A stretch of DNA of 64,000 nucleotides from DATFDN01 sp963767645. GTDB taxonomy: Bacteria; Pseudomonadota; Alphaproteobacteria; Acetobacterales; Acetobacteraceae. Below, in pieces: positions 39,446-50,578 of this stretch. Below the pieces are notes generated by a model. That model had not been told where the DNA came from. It searched no databases and was given only the letters and a program-made list of their open reading frames with translations. Numbering within the stretch: the first letter of the stretch is position 1; every line of letters starts with the position of its first letter. A program made the translations under genes and the position numbers. The stretch covers positions 124,001 to 188,000 of the forward strand of contig CAVYEW010000008.1 of NCBI GenBank assembly GCA_963767645.1, in the 5' to 3' direction.

Positions 39446-40670
39446 GCGAGGCCCTGCGTGCCAGAACGGTTTGATACAGCTCCAGGGTGGAGCGGGCGAT
39501 GGCGTCCCAGCTGAACTGGGCGAGCACGCGCCGGCGGCCGTTCTGGCCGAAGCGGGCGCGCAGGGCGGGATCGCCGGCAAGCTGGTTCACGGCGGCGGCC
39601 AGCGCGGCGGAGAAGGCGGGCGGGTCGGCGGGCTCGAACGTGCCGGGCGCGAGGCCCGGGTCCACCAGCAGGCCCGTCTCCCCCGGCACGACCACCTCCG
39701 GGATGCCGCCCACGGCCGAGGCAACGACAGTGGTTTCGCAGGCCATCGCCTCCAGGTTGATGATGCCGAACGGTTCGTAGACCGAGGGGCAGCAGAACAT
39801 TGCGGCGTGAGTATAGAGCTGGATCACCTCCGGGCGGGAGATCATCTCGCGTATCCAGACCACGCCGGGGCGGGCGGCGGCGATTTCGGCCACCCCCGCT
39901 TCCATCTCCCGGCCGATCTCGGGGGTGTCCGGGGCGCCGGCGCAGAGCACGACCTGAAGCTCCGGGTCCATCGCCGGGATGGCGCGGACCAGATGCATGA
40001 TCCCCTTTTGCCGGGTGATGCGGCCGACGAAGAGAAGGTAAGGCCGCGCTGGGTCGATGCCGTGGCGGGTCAGCGCATCCTTGGCCCCTACAGGACGGTA
40101 CTCCTCAGGGTCGATGCCGTTATGGATGACGTGGACGCGCTCGGGGGCGATGCTGAACAGGCGCAGCACGTCTTCGCGCGTCTCCCGCGAGACGGCGATG
40201 ACGCCATCCGCCTGCTCGATCGCGGTGCGCTCCATCCAGGCGCTGAGATGATAGCCTCGGCCGAGCTGCTCGACCTTCCACGGCCGCAGCGGTTCGAGCG
40301 AGTGGATGGTGAGAAGATAGGGCACGTCCCAGAGCTGGCCGGCAAGCAGGCCGCCCATATCGGAGTACCAGGTGTGGCAATGGACCAGCTCGGCGTCGAG
40401 CCGGTCCTTGGCCATGGCAAGCGAGCGGGCCAGCGCGTCCACCGCGCCGGCAAAGCGCGGATCGGTCCCCCGTCCGGCCTCGTCCCACTGCGGATAGCCG
40501 CGAACGGTGAGGTTGCCCTCGCGGATATTCTGGTCGCCGAAGCAGCGCACCTCGACCTCGACCAGCTTGGCGAGCGCTCGGCTCAGATATTCCACATGCA
40601 CGCCGGCGCCGCCGTAGATGTGCGGCGGGTATTCCTTGCTGAACAGGGCGACCTTGCTTGGCGCGGGCAT
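39438..40670 (-). CDS. glgA: Glycogen synthase/maltose-1-phosphate-forming glycosyltransferase (GT4, actinobacterial type)
   Basis: A 410-residue GT4 glycosyltransferase using ADP-glucose. It begins VALFSKEYPPHIYGGAGVHVEYL, then has HCHTWYSDMGG, LFVGRITRQKGIMHLVRA and the nucleotide/sugar site PSVYEPFGIINLEAMACETTVVAS. This is the actinobacterial-type glycogen synthase (~390-410 residues), distinct from the ~480-residue GT5 GlgA. Members of this group can make maltose-1-phosphate (GlgM) or extend glucan directly. The ATG at 40670 is 5 bp after the glgC stop; a GTG at 40679 overlapping that stop is possible. Confidence 0.9.
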   Translation of the reverse strand: MPAPSKVALFSKEYPPHIYGGAGVHVEYLSRALAKLVEVEVRCFGDQNIREGNLTVRGYPQWDEAGRGTDPRFAGAVDALARSLAMAKDRLDAELVHCHTWYSDMGGLLAGQLWDVPYLLTIHSLEPLRPWKVEQLGRGYHLSAWMERTAIEQADGVIAVSRETREDVLRLFSIAPERVHVIHNGIDPEEYRPVGAKDALTRHGIDPARPYLLFVGRITRQKGIMHLVRAIPAMDPELQVVLCAGAPDTPEIGREMEAGVAEIAAARPGVVWIREMISRPEVIQLYTHAAMFCCPSVYEPFGIINLEAMACETTVVASAVGGIPEVVVPGETGLLVDPGLAPGTFEPADPPAFSAALAAAVNQLAGDPALRARFGQNGRRRVLAQFSWDAIARSTLELYQTVLARRASLK

Positions 40671-40675
40671 GGGCG

Positions 40676-41944
40676 TCACGCCTGCAGCCGGTCGAGCATC
40701 GGCTGGGTGATGAGGCAGATGCCACGCGCCGTGCGGCGGAAACGCGCCGCGTCGTGCTCGGGGTCCTCGCCGACGACCAACCCGTCGGGGATGCGCACGC
40801 CGCGGTCCACGACGACGTTGCGCAGCCGCGCGTAGCGGCCGATCTCGACGTAAGGCAGGATCACCGCCCCGTCGATGCTCGCCCAGGAGTGGGCGTGTAC
40901 GCCGGTGAACAGCAGCGAGCGCCGCACCGAGGAGCCCGAGACGATGCATCCGCCCGAGACCAGGGAGTTGAACGCCCTGCCCCGCCGCCCGTCCTCGTCG
41001 TGGACGAACTTGGCCGGCGGCGTGATCTCGCCGTAGGTCCAGATCGGCCAGTCGCGGTCGTAGAGGTCGAGCTCCGGCACGATCGCGGTGAGGTCGATAT
41101 TGGCTTCCCAGTAGGCGTCCACGGTGCCCGCGTCGCGCCAGTACGACCCGGACTCGGCACGCGAGCGCACGCAGGAGCGCTGGAAGCGGTGCGCCACCGC
41201 CTTACCCTGGGTGACGAGGTAGGGGATGATGTCCTTGCCGAAATCGCGGCTCGACTGCGGATCGGCCGCGTCGCGGCGGAGCTGCTCGATCAGGAAGGCG
41301 GTGTCGAATACGTAGATGCCCATGCTGGCCAGCGCCAGGTCGGGCTCCCCCGGCAGGCCGGGCGGGTCGGCGGGCTTCTCCAGGAACGAGACGATGCGGT
41401 CCTCGGTGTCCACGGCCATCACGCCAAAGGCGCTCGCCTCCAGGCGCGGCACCTCGATGCAGCCCACCGTTACGTCCGCCCCCTGCTCGCAGTGCTGCTG
41501 GAGCATCGGCTCGTAGTCCATCTTGTAGATATGATCGCCGGCCAGCACCACGATGTGGCGCGGCTCATAGCTCTCGATGATGTCGATGTTCTGAAAGACC
41601 GCGTCGGCGGTGCCCGCATACCAGCTGGTCTCCGAGATGCGCTGGCTGGCCGGCAGGATGTCGAAGCTCTCGTTGCGCTCAGGGCGGAAGAAGTTCCAGC
41701 CCCGCTGCAGATGGCGGATCAGGCTGTGCGCCTTGTACTGCGTGGCGACGCCGATGCGCCTGATGCCGGAGTTGAGAGCGTTGGACAGCACGAAGTCAAT
41801 AATGCGCGATTTGCCGCCAAAATAGACGGCGGGCTTGGCGCGGATATCGGTCAGCTCCATCAGGCGGCTGCCCCGGCCGCCGGCCAGAACATAGGCCATG
41901 GCCGTGCGCGCGAGCGGGGCGCCGAGGTCAGGTGGCAGGATCAT
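40676..41944 (-). CDS. glgC: Glucose-1-phosphate adenylyltransferase
   Basis: A 422-residue ADP-glucose pyrophosphorylase making ADP-glucose from ATP and glucose-1-phosphate, the donor for glgA beside it. It has YVLAGGRGSRLMELTDIRAKPAVYFGGK (nucleotide and activator sites), RHIVVLAGDHIYKMDY and SMGIYVFD, and a C-terminal left-handed helix domain (DGAVILPYVEIGRYARLRNVVVDRGVRIP). The ATG at 41944 gives MILPPDLGAPLARTAMAYVLAGG; the longer frame reaches into glgP without homology. The family is allosterically controlled by fructose-type effectors. Confidence 0.95.
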   Translation of the reverse strand: MILPPDLGAPLARTAMAYVLAGGRGSRLMELTDIRAKPAVYFGGKSRIIDFVLSNALNSGIRRIGVATQYKAHSLIRHLQRGWNFFRPERNESFDILPASQRISETSWYAGTADAVFQNIDIIESYEPRHIVVLAGDHIYKMDYEPMLQQHCEQGADVTVGCIEVPRLEASAFGVMAVDTEDRIVSFLEKPADPPGLPGEPDLALASMGIYVFDTAFLIEQLRRDAADPQSSRDFGKDIIPYLVTQGKAVAHRFQRSCVRSRAESGSYWRDAGTVDAYWEANIDLTAIVPELDLYDRDWPIWTYGEITPPAKFVHDEDGRRGRAFNSLVSGGCIVSGSSVRRSLLFTGVHAHSWASIDGAVILPYVEIGRYARLRNVVVDRGVRIPDGLVVGEDPEHDAARFRRTARGICLITQPMLDRLQA

Positions 41945-41997
41945 GGCATGCTCCCCCAGGCTGCCGGTCCCGCGCCGGAGCCATGTTGCCCTCCTGC

Positions 41998-44487
<2,490 letters not shown>

Positions 44488-44666
44488 GTCAGGCGATCCG
44501 GCTGAAGTTGATGATGCCCTGCGACCCGGCTCCACCACTGGGCGGGCGCAGCAGGTCGCTCATGCCGGCCCGGCAACAGCCGCGCCGAGCGCGCAGACGA
44601 TGCGCGCCCGACGCCGGCATGCGAGGCCAGCTTCCCGCAAACTCGCGGCGGTGTCAATAATAATTC

Positions 44667-44681
44667 ATACTCAATTAGTAT
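44667..44681. promoter_or_regulatory. AT-rich inverted repeat, candidate operator
   Basis: ATACT-caatt-AGTAT is a perfect 5-5-5 inverted repeat within a 40-bp AT-rich patch between the divergent glgP and ROK-regulator genes, in an otherwise ~66% GC sequence. ROK repressors bind such short AT-rich dyads. TTGACT lies just after it (44682-44687). It could control the regulator and sugar transporter, glgP, or both. Confidence 0.4.
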
Positions 44682-44760
44682 TTGACTTTTGCCGCAACCT
44701 TGGCACAACAGCCGGAGCGGAAGACCTGGGCAGCCGGAACGCGGGCTAGGGAGGGCAGCG

Positions 44761-45969
44761 TTGAGCAGCGTCGCCAACGGGCAAGGCAGCAACTCCGCGG
44801 TGGTGCGCAAGTTCAACGAGCGGGTGATCCTCACCGCTCTGCGCCGGCTAGGAGAAGCGTCAAAGGCCGATTTGGCTCGCCACGTCAATCTCACGCAGAA
44901 CGCCACCGGCCAGATCGTGCGTGATCTGGAACGCCAGACGCTCGTCTGCACCACCGGCAAGCGTACCGGCCTGCGCGGTCAGCCCGCAACCCTGCTCCGC
45001 CTCGATCCCAAGGGCGCCTACTCGGTAGGCATCAAGCTTGGCCGCCGCTCGGTGGATGCCTTGCTGGTCGATTTCGGCGGCCGGGTGCTCAAGGCGCACC
45101 GCCATGAACGCTCCTTTCCGTTGCCCGAGGATGCCCTTGCGCTGGTACGCGACGCCATCGCGGCGCTGCGGCGCGCGATCCCTCTCGCCAAGCGCGACCG
45201 CCTGGCGGGCATCGGCCTTGCCATTCCCTATAATCTGGGCAGCTGGAGACGGGAGCTGGATATCCCTTCCGAGATGTGCGCGGCCTGGAACGAGTTCGAC
45301 ATGGCGGGCCGGTTACGTGAGGCGTTGGACCTGCCCGTGCTCGTCGAGAACGACGGCACCGCGGCCGCCGTTGCCGAGCTGTTCCAGGGGCATGGCCGCG
45401 AACTGGACGACTTCGCGGTCCTCTTCATCGGCACGGCGGTCGGCGGCGGCATCGTCCTCGGCGGCAATTACCGCCGCGGCGCTACCGGCAACGCCGGCGA
45501 CATCGGGCTGATGCCCGTGCCGCCGTCACGGCTGGCGACGGCGCCACAGCCGAGCAACGCCTCGGACATCCTGCTGACGCGGGCCTCGGTCAGCGCGCTC
45601 ATCCGGCATCTCCGATCCGCTGGAGCCGTGATCGCGACCGGCGCCGACCTCGATGGCGCGATCGCCAGCCATTCCCGCGCGGTCGGGGAATGGCTGGAGG
45701 ATTGCGCCGATGCGCTGGTCACTCCGCTACTGTCCATCGGCAGCCTGCTCGACCTGCAGGCCATTGTGATCGACGGCAACCTGCCGCGTCGCCTGGTCGA
45801 ATGGCTGGTGGCACGGCTGCAGAGCCTGCTCGCGGCGAATGTGCCGGAGGCACGCCAGCCACCGGCCCTGCGGATGGGCATGATCGGGCCAAATGCCGCC
45901 GCGATCGGCGCAGCGATCCTGCCGCTGCACTCACATTATGGCCCGGATCATCAAATGCTGTTCGGATAA
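44761..45969 (+). CDS. ROK-family transcriptional regulator
   Basis: A ~402-residue NagC/XylR-type repressor. An N-terminal winged helix (RKFNERVILTALRRLGEASKADLARHVNLTQNATGQIVRDLE, ~residues 14-55) is followed by a ROK sugar-kinase-like domain with the phosphate loop VENDGTAAAVAEL and GTAVGGGIVLGG. The usual zinc CxCGxxGCxE motif after that is not seen; the sequence there is GATGNAGDIGLMPVPPSRLAT. The TTG at 44761 after agggagg is the likely start; later GTG codons are possible. It lies 39 bp before a sugar ABC transporter and most likely controls it in response to the transported sugar. Confidence 0.87.
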   Translation: MSSVANGQGSNSAVVRKFNERVILTALRRLGEASKADLARHVNLTQNATGQIVRDLERQTLVCTTGKRTGLRGQPATLLRLDPKGAYSVGIKLGRRSVDALLVDFGGRVLKAHRHERSFPLPEDALALVRDAIAALRRAIPLAKRDRLAGIGLAIPYNLGSWRRELDIPSEMCAAWNEFDMAGRLREALDLPVLVENDGTAAAVAELFQGHGRELDDFAVLFIGTAVGGGIVLGGNYRRGATGNAGDIGLMPVPPSRLATAPQPSNASDILLTRASVSALIRHLRSAGAVIATGADLDGAIASHSRAVGEWLEDCADALVTPLLSIGSLLDLQAIVIDGNLPRRLVEWLVARLQSLLAANVPEARQPPALRMGMIGPNAAAIGAAILPLHSHYGPDHQMLFG

Positions 45970-46008
45970 GAACGGCTAGGGCCGAGGAAACTCCAGGGGG
46001 AATAAGCA

Positions 46009-47544
46009 ATGGAGTCACATACCACCGTGGTGCCGCGCCTGGAGATGCGCAACATCTCCAAGACCTTCCCCGGCGTCCGGGCGCTGAGCAACGTTCAGCT
46101 CAAGGCCTGGGGCGGGGAAGTGCTGGCGCTCATGGGCGAGAACGGCGCCGGCAAGTCGACGCTGATGAAGATCCTTTCGGGCGCTTATCATGCCGATCCG
46201 GGCGGAGAGATCCTGATCGACGGCAAGCCCGTCGCGATCACCGACCCGATCGCGGCCAAGCGCCACGGCATCGCCATCATCTATCAGGAGCTGGCGCTCG
46301 CGCCCAATCTCAGCGTCGCGGAGAACATCTATCTCGGCACCGAGCTTTCCAAAGGCGGCCGCATCGATCGGAAGGCGATGTACGAGGGGTGCAGGCCCGT
46401 GCTCGAACGGCTGGGCGCCCCGTTCCGTCCCGAGACGACGGTGGGCACTCTCTCGATCGCCGAACAGCAGCTGGTCGAGATCACGCGCGCCCTCCATTCG
46501 CAGGCGAGAATCCTCGTTCTCGACGAACCGACGACGGCGCTGTCCTCGCGCGAGACCGAACGGCTGTTCGGGCTGGTGAACCAGTTGCGCGCTGAAGGCA
46601 TCGCGCTGATCTACATCAGCCACCGCATGGCCGAGGTGTACGAGCTTGCCGACCGCGTTGCCGTGCTGCGGGACGGCGGCTATGTCGGCACGCTCGACCG
46701 CGAGGGGCTGAGCGCTGAGAGCCTGGTCAAGATGATGGTCGGGCGCGACCTGTCGAGCTTCTACACCAAGACGAAGCACGACGCGCAGGAGCGCCGCGGC
46801 GAGATCCTGCTGGAGATCAAGGACATCACCGACGGCGGCAGGCGCGTGCGGCCGTGCAGCCTGCAGCTTCACCCGGGGGAGGTGCTGGGCATAGCCGGCC
46901 TGGTCGGCTCCGGGCGCACGGAACTCGCGCGGCTGATCTACGGCGCCGACCCAAAGGTCGGCGGAAAGGTCATCCTGGGCGGCAAGGAGCTGTCGATCAG
47001 CGCGCCGGAGGAGGCGCTCGCCGCCGGCCTCGCCTATCTGACCGAGGACCGCAAAGGCCTCGGACTGTTCCTCGATCTCTCCTGCGGTACGAACATCAAT
47101 CTCGGCGTGATCCGCCGCGACGCCGCGGCCGGCGGCATCCTGAACCTCGCCGCCGGACGACAGCGGGCCGCAAAGGCGTTCCAGGCGCTGCGGGTTCGCG
47201 CGGCGAGCCCGCAAGTGACCGTCGGCAGCCTCTCCGGCGGAAACCAGCAGAAGGTGCTGCTCTCGCGCTGGCTTGAAATCGGCCCCAAGGTGCTGATCCT
47301 CGACGAGCCGACCCGCGGCGTCGACATCGGCGCAAAGTCGGAGATCTACCGCATCATCGATGAACTCGCCGAGCGCGGCATCGGGATCATCGTCATCTCG
47401 AGCGAGCTTCCCGAGATCATCGGCATCTGCGACCGCGTGCTGGTGATGCGCGAGGGCCGGATCGCGGGCCAAGTCGGCGGCCCCGGCGACAAGCCGATTA
47501 CCCAGGAGAACATAATGGCCTATGGAGCCGGGCTGGCCAGCTAA
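46009..47544 (+). CDS. rbsA: Ribose-type sugar ABC transporter, ATP-binding protein
   Basis: A 511-residue double ATPase of the CUT2 family. The first half has GENGAGKSTLMKILSG, Q-loop IIYQELALAPNLSV and LDEPTTALSSRE. The second half has GLVGSGRTELARLIYG, the signature LSGGNQQKVLLSRW and DEPTRGVDIGAKSEIY. As usual for CUT2, the second Walker A lacks the lysine. It is the first transporter gene after the ROK regulator, with a site ccaggggg ahead of the ATG, and the permease follows 12 bp on. The sugar is not determined; the symbol is used for the family. Confidence 0.9.
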   Translation: MESHTTVVPRLEMRNISKTFPGVRALSNVQLKAWGGEVLALMGENGAGKSTLMKILSGAYHADPGGEILIDGKPVAITDPIAAKRHGIAIIYQELALAPNLSVAENIYLGTELSKGGRIDRKAMYEGCRPVLERLGAPFRPETTVGTLSIAEQQLVEITRALHSQARILVLDEPTTALSSRETERLFGLVNQLRAEGIALIYISHRMAEVYELADRVAVLRDGGYVGTLDREGLSAESLVKMMVGRDLSSFYTKTKHDAQERRGEILLEIKDITDGGRRVRPCSLQLHPGEVLGIAGLVGSGRTELARLIYGADPKVGGKVILGGKELSISAPEEALAAGLAYLTEDRKGLGLFLDLSCGTNINLGVIRRDAAAGGILNLAAGRQRAAKAFQALRVRAASPQVTVGSLSGGNQQKVLLSRWLEIGPKVLILDEPTRGVDIGAKSEIYRIIDELAERGIGIIVISSELPEIIGICDRVLVMREGRIAGQVGGPGDKPITQENIMAYGAGLAS

Positions 47545-47556
47545 GGGGAGGCGAAA

Positions 47557-48603
47557 ATGGGGGAAACGGAAACAGAACGGGAGCAGGCGGTGATGGCCGC
47601 AGCGGTGCCTGCGGGCGGCGCGGGGCTCTCGGCACGCCAGGTCCAGATCAGGAGCCTGGTTCAGGCGCTTGGCATGCTGCCGGTGCTCATCATCCTCGCG
47701 ATCGCGTTCAACTTCCTGACTGGAGAGCGCTTCTTCAGCGCGCAGAACATGTCGATCGTGGCCCAGCAAGCCTCGATCAACACGGTGCTCGGCTCCGGCA
47801 TGACGATGGTCATCCTGACCGGAGGCATCGACCTTTCCGTGGGCTCGATCCTGGCCGCCTCGGCGATGGCGGCGCTGATGGCGTCGCTCATCCCCGGATG
47901 GGGGCTGCTGGGGATTCCCGCGGGGCTGATCACCGGTCTTTTCTTCGGTGCTTTGAACGGGGGCTTGATCGCGCTGCTCAACCTGCCGCCGTTCATCGTC
48001 ACGCTGGGCTCGCTTACCGCGGTGCGGGGATTGGCGCGGCTGATGGGCCGCGACACCACCGTCTTCAATCCCGACCTGTCGTTTGCCGCCATCGGCAACA
48101 GCAGCATTCCGATCGCGTCCGGGATCGGCATCCCGGTTCTGGCGGTGATTGCATTCGTCGTCATCGTCGCGTGCTGGTTCCTGCTGCGGCGCACCGTGCT
48201 CGGCGTGTGGATCTACGCAGTGGGCGGAAACGCGGCGGCCGCGCGGCTCTCCGGAATCAAGGTCTGGGTGATTCTGATGTTCGTGTACGCCATGTCGGGC
48301 CTGCTCGCCGGATTGGGCGGGGTGATGTCCGCGGCCCGGCTGTTCGCGGCCAACGGCCTGCAACTAGGACAGTCCTACGAACTTGACGCGATCGCCGCCG
48401 TGATCCTGGGTGGCACCAGCTTCATCGGCGGCATCGGCTCGATCTGGGGAACGCTGGTCGGAGCACTGATCATCGCGGTGCTGACCAATGGCCTGGTCCT
48501 GCTCGGGGTCTCGGACATCTGGCAGTTCATCATCAAGGGTCTTGTGATCATCGGCGCGGTGGCGCTCGACCGGCTCCGCCTGCAGGGCAGTCCCAGGACC
48601 TGA
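47557..48603 (+). CDS. rbsC: Ribose-type sugar ABC transporter, permease
   Basis: A 348-residue CUT2 permease with ~8-10 membrane spans. Marks are GMTMVILTGGIDLSVGSILA, NGGLIALLNLPPFIVTLGSLTAVRGLARL and AIAAVILGGTSFIGGIGSIWGTLVGA. The GDxL-type cytosolic loop is at AVGGNAAAARLSGIKV. A polar ~35-residue N-terminal arm precedes the first span. It lies 12 bp after the ATPase gene. Confidence 0.92.
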   Translation: MGETETEREQAVMAAAVPAGGAGLSARQVQIRSLVQALGMLPVLIILAIAFNFLTGERFFSAQNMSIVAQQASINTVLGSGMTMVILTGGIDLSVGSILAASAMAALMASLIPGWGLLGIPAGLITGLFFGALNGGLIALLNLPPFIVTLGSLTAVRGLARLMGRDTTVFNPDLSFAAIGNSSIPIASGIGIPVLAVIAFVVIVACWFLLRRTVLGVWIYAVGGNAAAARLSGIKVWVILMFVYAMSGLLAGLGGVMSAARLFAANGLQLGQSYELDAIAAVILGGTSFIGGIGSIWGTLVGALIIAVLTNGLVLLGVSDIWQFIIKGLVIIGAVALDRLRLQGSPRT

Positions 48604-48675
48604 GCCTCTATCCGGCCGGCGTGCGAATGGCCCAGCGCCGGTCGGATAAAATCCCGGGCCAAGGAGACGCATGGA

Positions 48676-49599
48676 ATGTTCAAGAAGCTGTTGCTGGCAG
48701 GTGCCGCGGTGGCGCTGATGAGTGCGGGTGCCTCGGCGAAGGACCTGAAGCTGGTCGGGATCACGGTCGGCTCGCTCGGCAATCCGTACTTCGTCGATCT
48801 GGTCAAGGGCGCCACGGACGAAGTGCATCAGCTTGCGCCGCAGGCGAAGGTTGAAGCGGTGTCGGCCGACTACGACCTCGGCAAGCAGTCGACCCAGATC
48901 GACAACTTCATCGCCTCCGGCGCCAACATCATCCTGGTCAACGCCGCTGATCCGAAGGCGATCGGACCGGCCCTCAAGCGCGCCGAAGCCGCCGAAATCG
49001 TCGTCGTCGCGGTCGACGTCGCTGCCGCCGGAGCCAACGCTACGGTGCAGACCAATAATATCCAGGCCGGCCAGATCTCCTGCCAGTACCTGGCCGACAA
49101 GATCGGCCACAAAGGCAACGTCGTCATCGAGAACGGGCCGCAGGTCTCGGCCGTCATCGACCGGGTCAACGGCTGCAAGGAGGTGCTGAGCAAGTATCCC
49201 GACATCAAGATCCTGTCCTCCGACCAGAACGGCAAGGGCTCGCGTGATGGCGGGCTGGACGCGATGCAGGGCTACCTGACCCGGTTCCGGGATCTTCAGG
49301 GCGTGTTCGCCATCAACGACCCGCAGGCGATCGGCTCCGACCTGGCCGCCAAGCAGCTCCATCGGAACGGCATCGTCATCACCTCGGTGGACGGGGCGCC
49401 GGATATCGTCGCCGCGCTGAAGGGCAAGACCGACGTCCAGGCTTCGGCGAGCCAGGACCCGTACACGATGGGCAAGCTGGCCGTGCAGATCGGCGACGAG
49501 ATGATGAACGGCAAGAAGCCCGAGCAGACGACGATGCTGATGACGTCCAAGCTGATCACCCGCGACAACGTGGGCGAGTATCCCGGCTGGGCTCGCTGA
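48676..49599 (+). CDS. rbsB: Ribose-type sugar ABC transporter, substrate-binding protein
   Basis: A 307-residue periplasmic binding protein (Peripla_BP_4). It has a signal peptide (MFKKLLLAGAAVALMSAGASA) and the fold start KLVGITVGSLGNPYFVDLVKG; the hinge and ligand segments VNAADPKAIGPALKRA and GVFAINDPQAIGSDLAAKQ are clear. It lies 72 bp after the permease. Cysteines at QISCQYL and NGCKEVL are unusual for the compartment and could form a disulfide. The sugar cannot be told from sequence. Confidence 0.9.
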   Translation: MFKKLLLAGAAVALMSAGASAKDLKLVGITVGSLGNPYFVDLVKGATDEVHQLAPQAKVEAVSADYDLGKQSTQIDNFIASGANIILVNAADPKAIGPALKRAEAAEIVVVAVDVAAAGANATVQTNNIQAGQISCQYLADKIGHKGNVVIENGPQVSAVIDRVNGCKEVLSKYPDIKILSSDQNGKGSRDGGLDAMQGYLTRFRDLQGVFAINDPQAIGSDLAAKQLHRNGIVITSVDGAPDIVAALKGKTDVQASASQDPYTMGKLAVQIGDEMMNGKKPEQTTMLMTSKLITRDNVGEYPGWAR

Positions 49600-49744
49600 G
49601 CCCACGCAGGGGCGACTTCGGCCAGGTCTTCACCGAACACGTCGGGCGTGTCCGATGGTGACGGGAAGATCTGGCCGGGGGCCACGGAGCCCGTCATGGG
49701 GTTGGGCGGCTTGGCGCCGTGGACGTCCGATGCGTTCGTCGCGA
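49600..49744. other. Gap after rbsB, start of accessory region
   Basis: No convincing gene. The minus strand has an open frame through here (PRVAKIAGIAPGEFALIATN) that lacks a start, runs antisense into rbsB and matches nothing I know; it may be a gene remnant. No clear terminator hairpin for the rbs operon is seen. Confidence 0.3.
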
Positions 49745-50173
49745 TCAAGGCGAACTCGCCCGGCGCGATGCCGGCAATCTTGGCAACGCGAGGCAGGCGC
49801 GCCTTGACTCGCAAAGCCGCGACGAACCGCTGGGTCGAAGGCTCACTTGAAGGCGGACGACGTGGCTCACGGCATCCAAATCGTCCTTCCCGAGGGCTCC
49901 AAGACGCCGCTGCAACCGACGCTTGCTTGCGGTGGTGATCTGGTCGGCCATCGCCTTCCGCCGCGTTCCATTGAGCGTGATGTAGGCTTCTGCTGGATAC
50001 AGGCGCTCGGTTCGGCTCGACACGGGCACTACTTGCACCCGATTGAGCAGGGCATTGGCGGTATCATTGCTAAGCACTACAGCCGGGCGGGTCTTCTGAA
50101 CCTCGCCACCGAGCGACGGGTCGAATGACACCAGCCAAACCTCGCCACGGCGAACTGACGCCTCAGCGGCCAT
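49745..50173 (-). CDS. MazF/PemK-family mRNA-interferase toxin, tail uncertain
   Basis: A type II toxin of the MazF/PemK RNase family. Family motifs are RRGEVWLVSFDPSLGGEVQKTRPAVVLSND, VQVVPVSSRTERLYP and MADQITTASKRRL. Toxins of this family end near residue 110-115, here around VVRLQVSL; the frame instead runs on for ~30 Arg/Ser-rich residues to give 142. A stop (tga) lies one base out of frame right after RLQ, so a single extra base may have created the tail. The ATG at 50173 overlaps the antitoxin stop by 11 bp. It would cleave mRNA when the labile antitoxin is lost. Confidence 0.8.
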   Translation of the reverse strand: MAAEASVRRGEVWLVSFDPSLGGEVQKTRPAVVLSNDTANALLNRVQVVPVSSRTERLYPAEAYITLNGTRRKAMADQITTASKRRLQRRLGALGKDDLDAVSHVVRLQVSLRPSGSSRLCESRRACLALPRLPASRRASSP

Positions 50174-50405
50174 GACGGGCGGGTTCGTCGGACACGTCTC
50201 CGAGAAGGCCATCGGTCCAGGCTTCTGCCTCGGCCTCGCGGGCCTCATCGGCCGCCATTGCGGTGTAGCCGGCGGAGAGATCCGGGCCGACAACGTGCGG
50301 ACGGGCAAGATCGTTGAGAAAACGACTGATGCGCCGGCGGCCAATCACGCTGTGCAGCCCGTTATAGACGTCGGCATCGACCGTTATCGTGAGTTTTTTC
50401 GGCAT
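50163..50405 (-). CDS. Antitoxin of the MazF-type toxin
   Basis: An 80-residue antitoxin. It begins MPKKLTITVDADVYNGLHSVIGRRRISRFLNDLARPHV, a DNA-binding N-terminus of the MazE/ribbon-helix-helix kind, and ends in an acidic, flexible tail (EAREAEAEAWTDGLLGDVSDE) that would wrap the toxin. The ATG at 50405 follows ctggagat. Upstream is a palindrome at 50417-50426, the likely autoregulatory operator. The frame is open further 5' through a 39-bp tandem duplication, which is not part of the gene. Confidence 0.82.
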   Translation of the reverse strand: MPKKLTITVDADVYNGLHSVIGRRRISRFLNDLARPHVVGPDLSAGYTAMAADEAREAEAEAWTDGLLGDVSDEPARHGR

Positions 50406-50416
50406 CTCCAGCCTCC

Positions 50417-50426
50417 AATACGTATT
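50417..50426. promoter_or_regulatory. Candidate toxin-antitoxin operator
   Basis: AATACGTATT, a perfect 10-bp palindrome 12 bp upstream of the antitoxin start, where antitoxin-toxin complexes usually bind to repress their own promoter. Its right half is part of cgtattagtt, which recurs at 50569-50578 at the end of the tandem repeat. Confidence 0.45.
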
Positions 50427-50496
50427 AGTTCTACATCGGAATGGCCGACCCGCCGGGGATGAAACCTGTGGCATTGTGTGCCGGCCGTCGGCGGAG

Positions 50497-50574
50497 AGGT
50501 CGGCTTCTTCTATGGTGCGAGCGAGCCCGCGTATTAGGTCGGCTTCTTCTATGGTGCGAGCGAGCCCGCGTATT
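50497..50574. repeat. 39-bp perfect tandem duplication
   Basis: Two identical 39-bp units (50497-50535, 50536-50574), beginning aggtcggcttcttc and ending cccgcgtatt, followed by a partial third start (ag). The unit is 13 codons long, so it keeps any frame open. It lies between the antitoxin promoter and the IS110 transposase leader. Confidence 0.85.
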
Positions 50575-50578
50575 AGTT

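Noticed and set aside
49296..49814. Minus-strand frame with GIAPGEFALIATNASDVHG
   Set aside because: It runs antisense into rbsB, lacks a start with a ribosome site and matches no family I know; at most a remnant.
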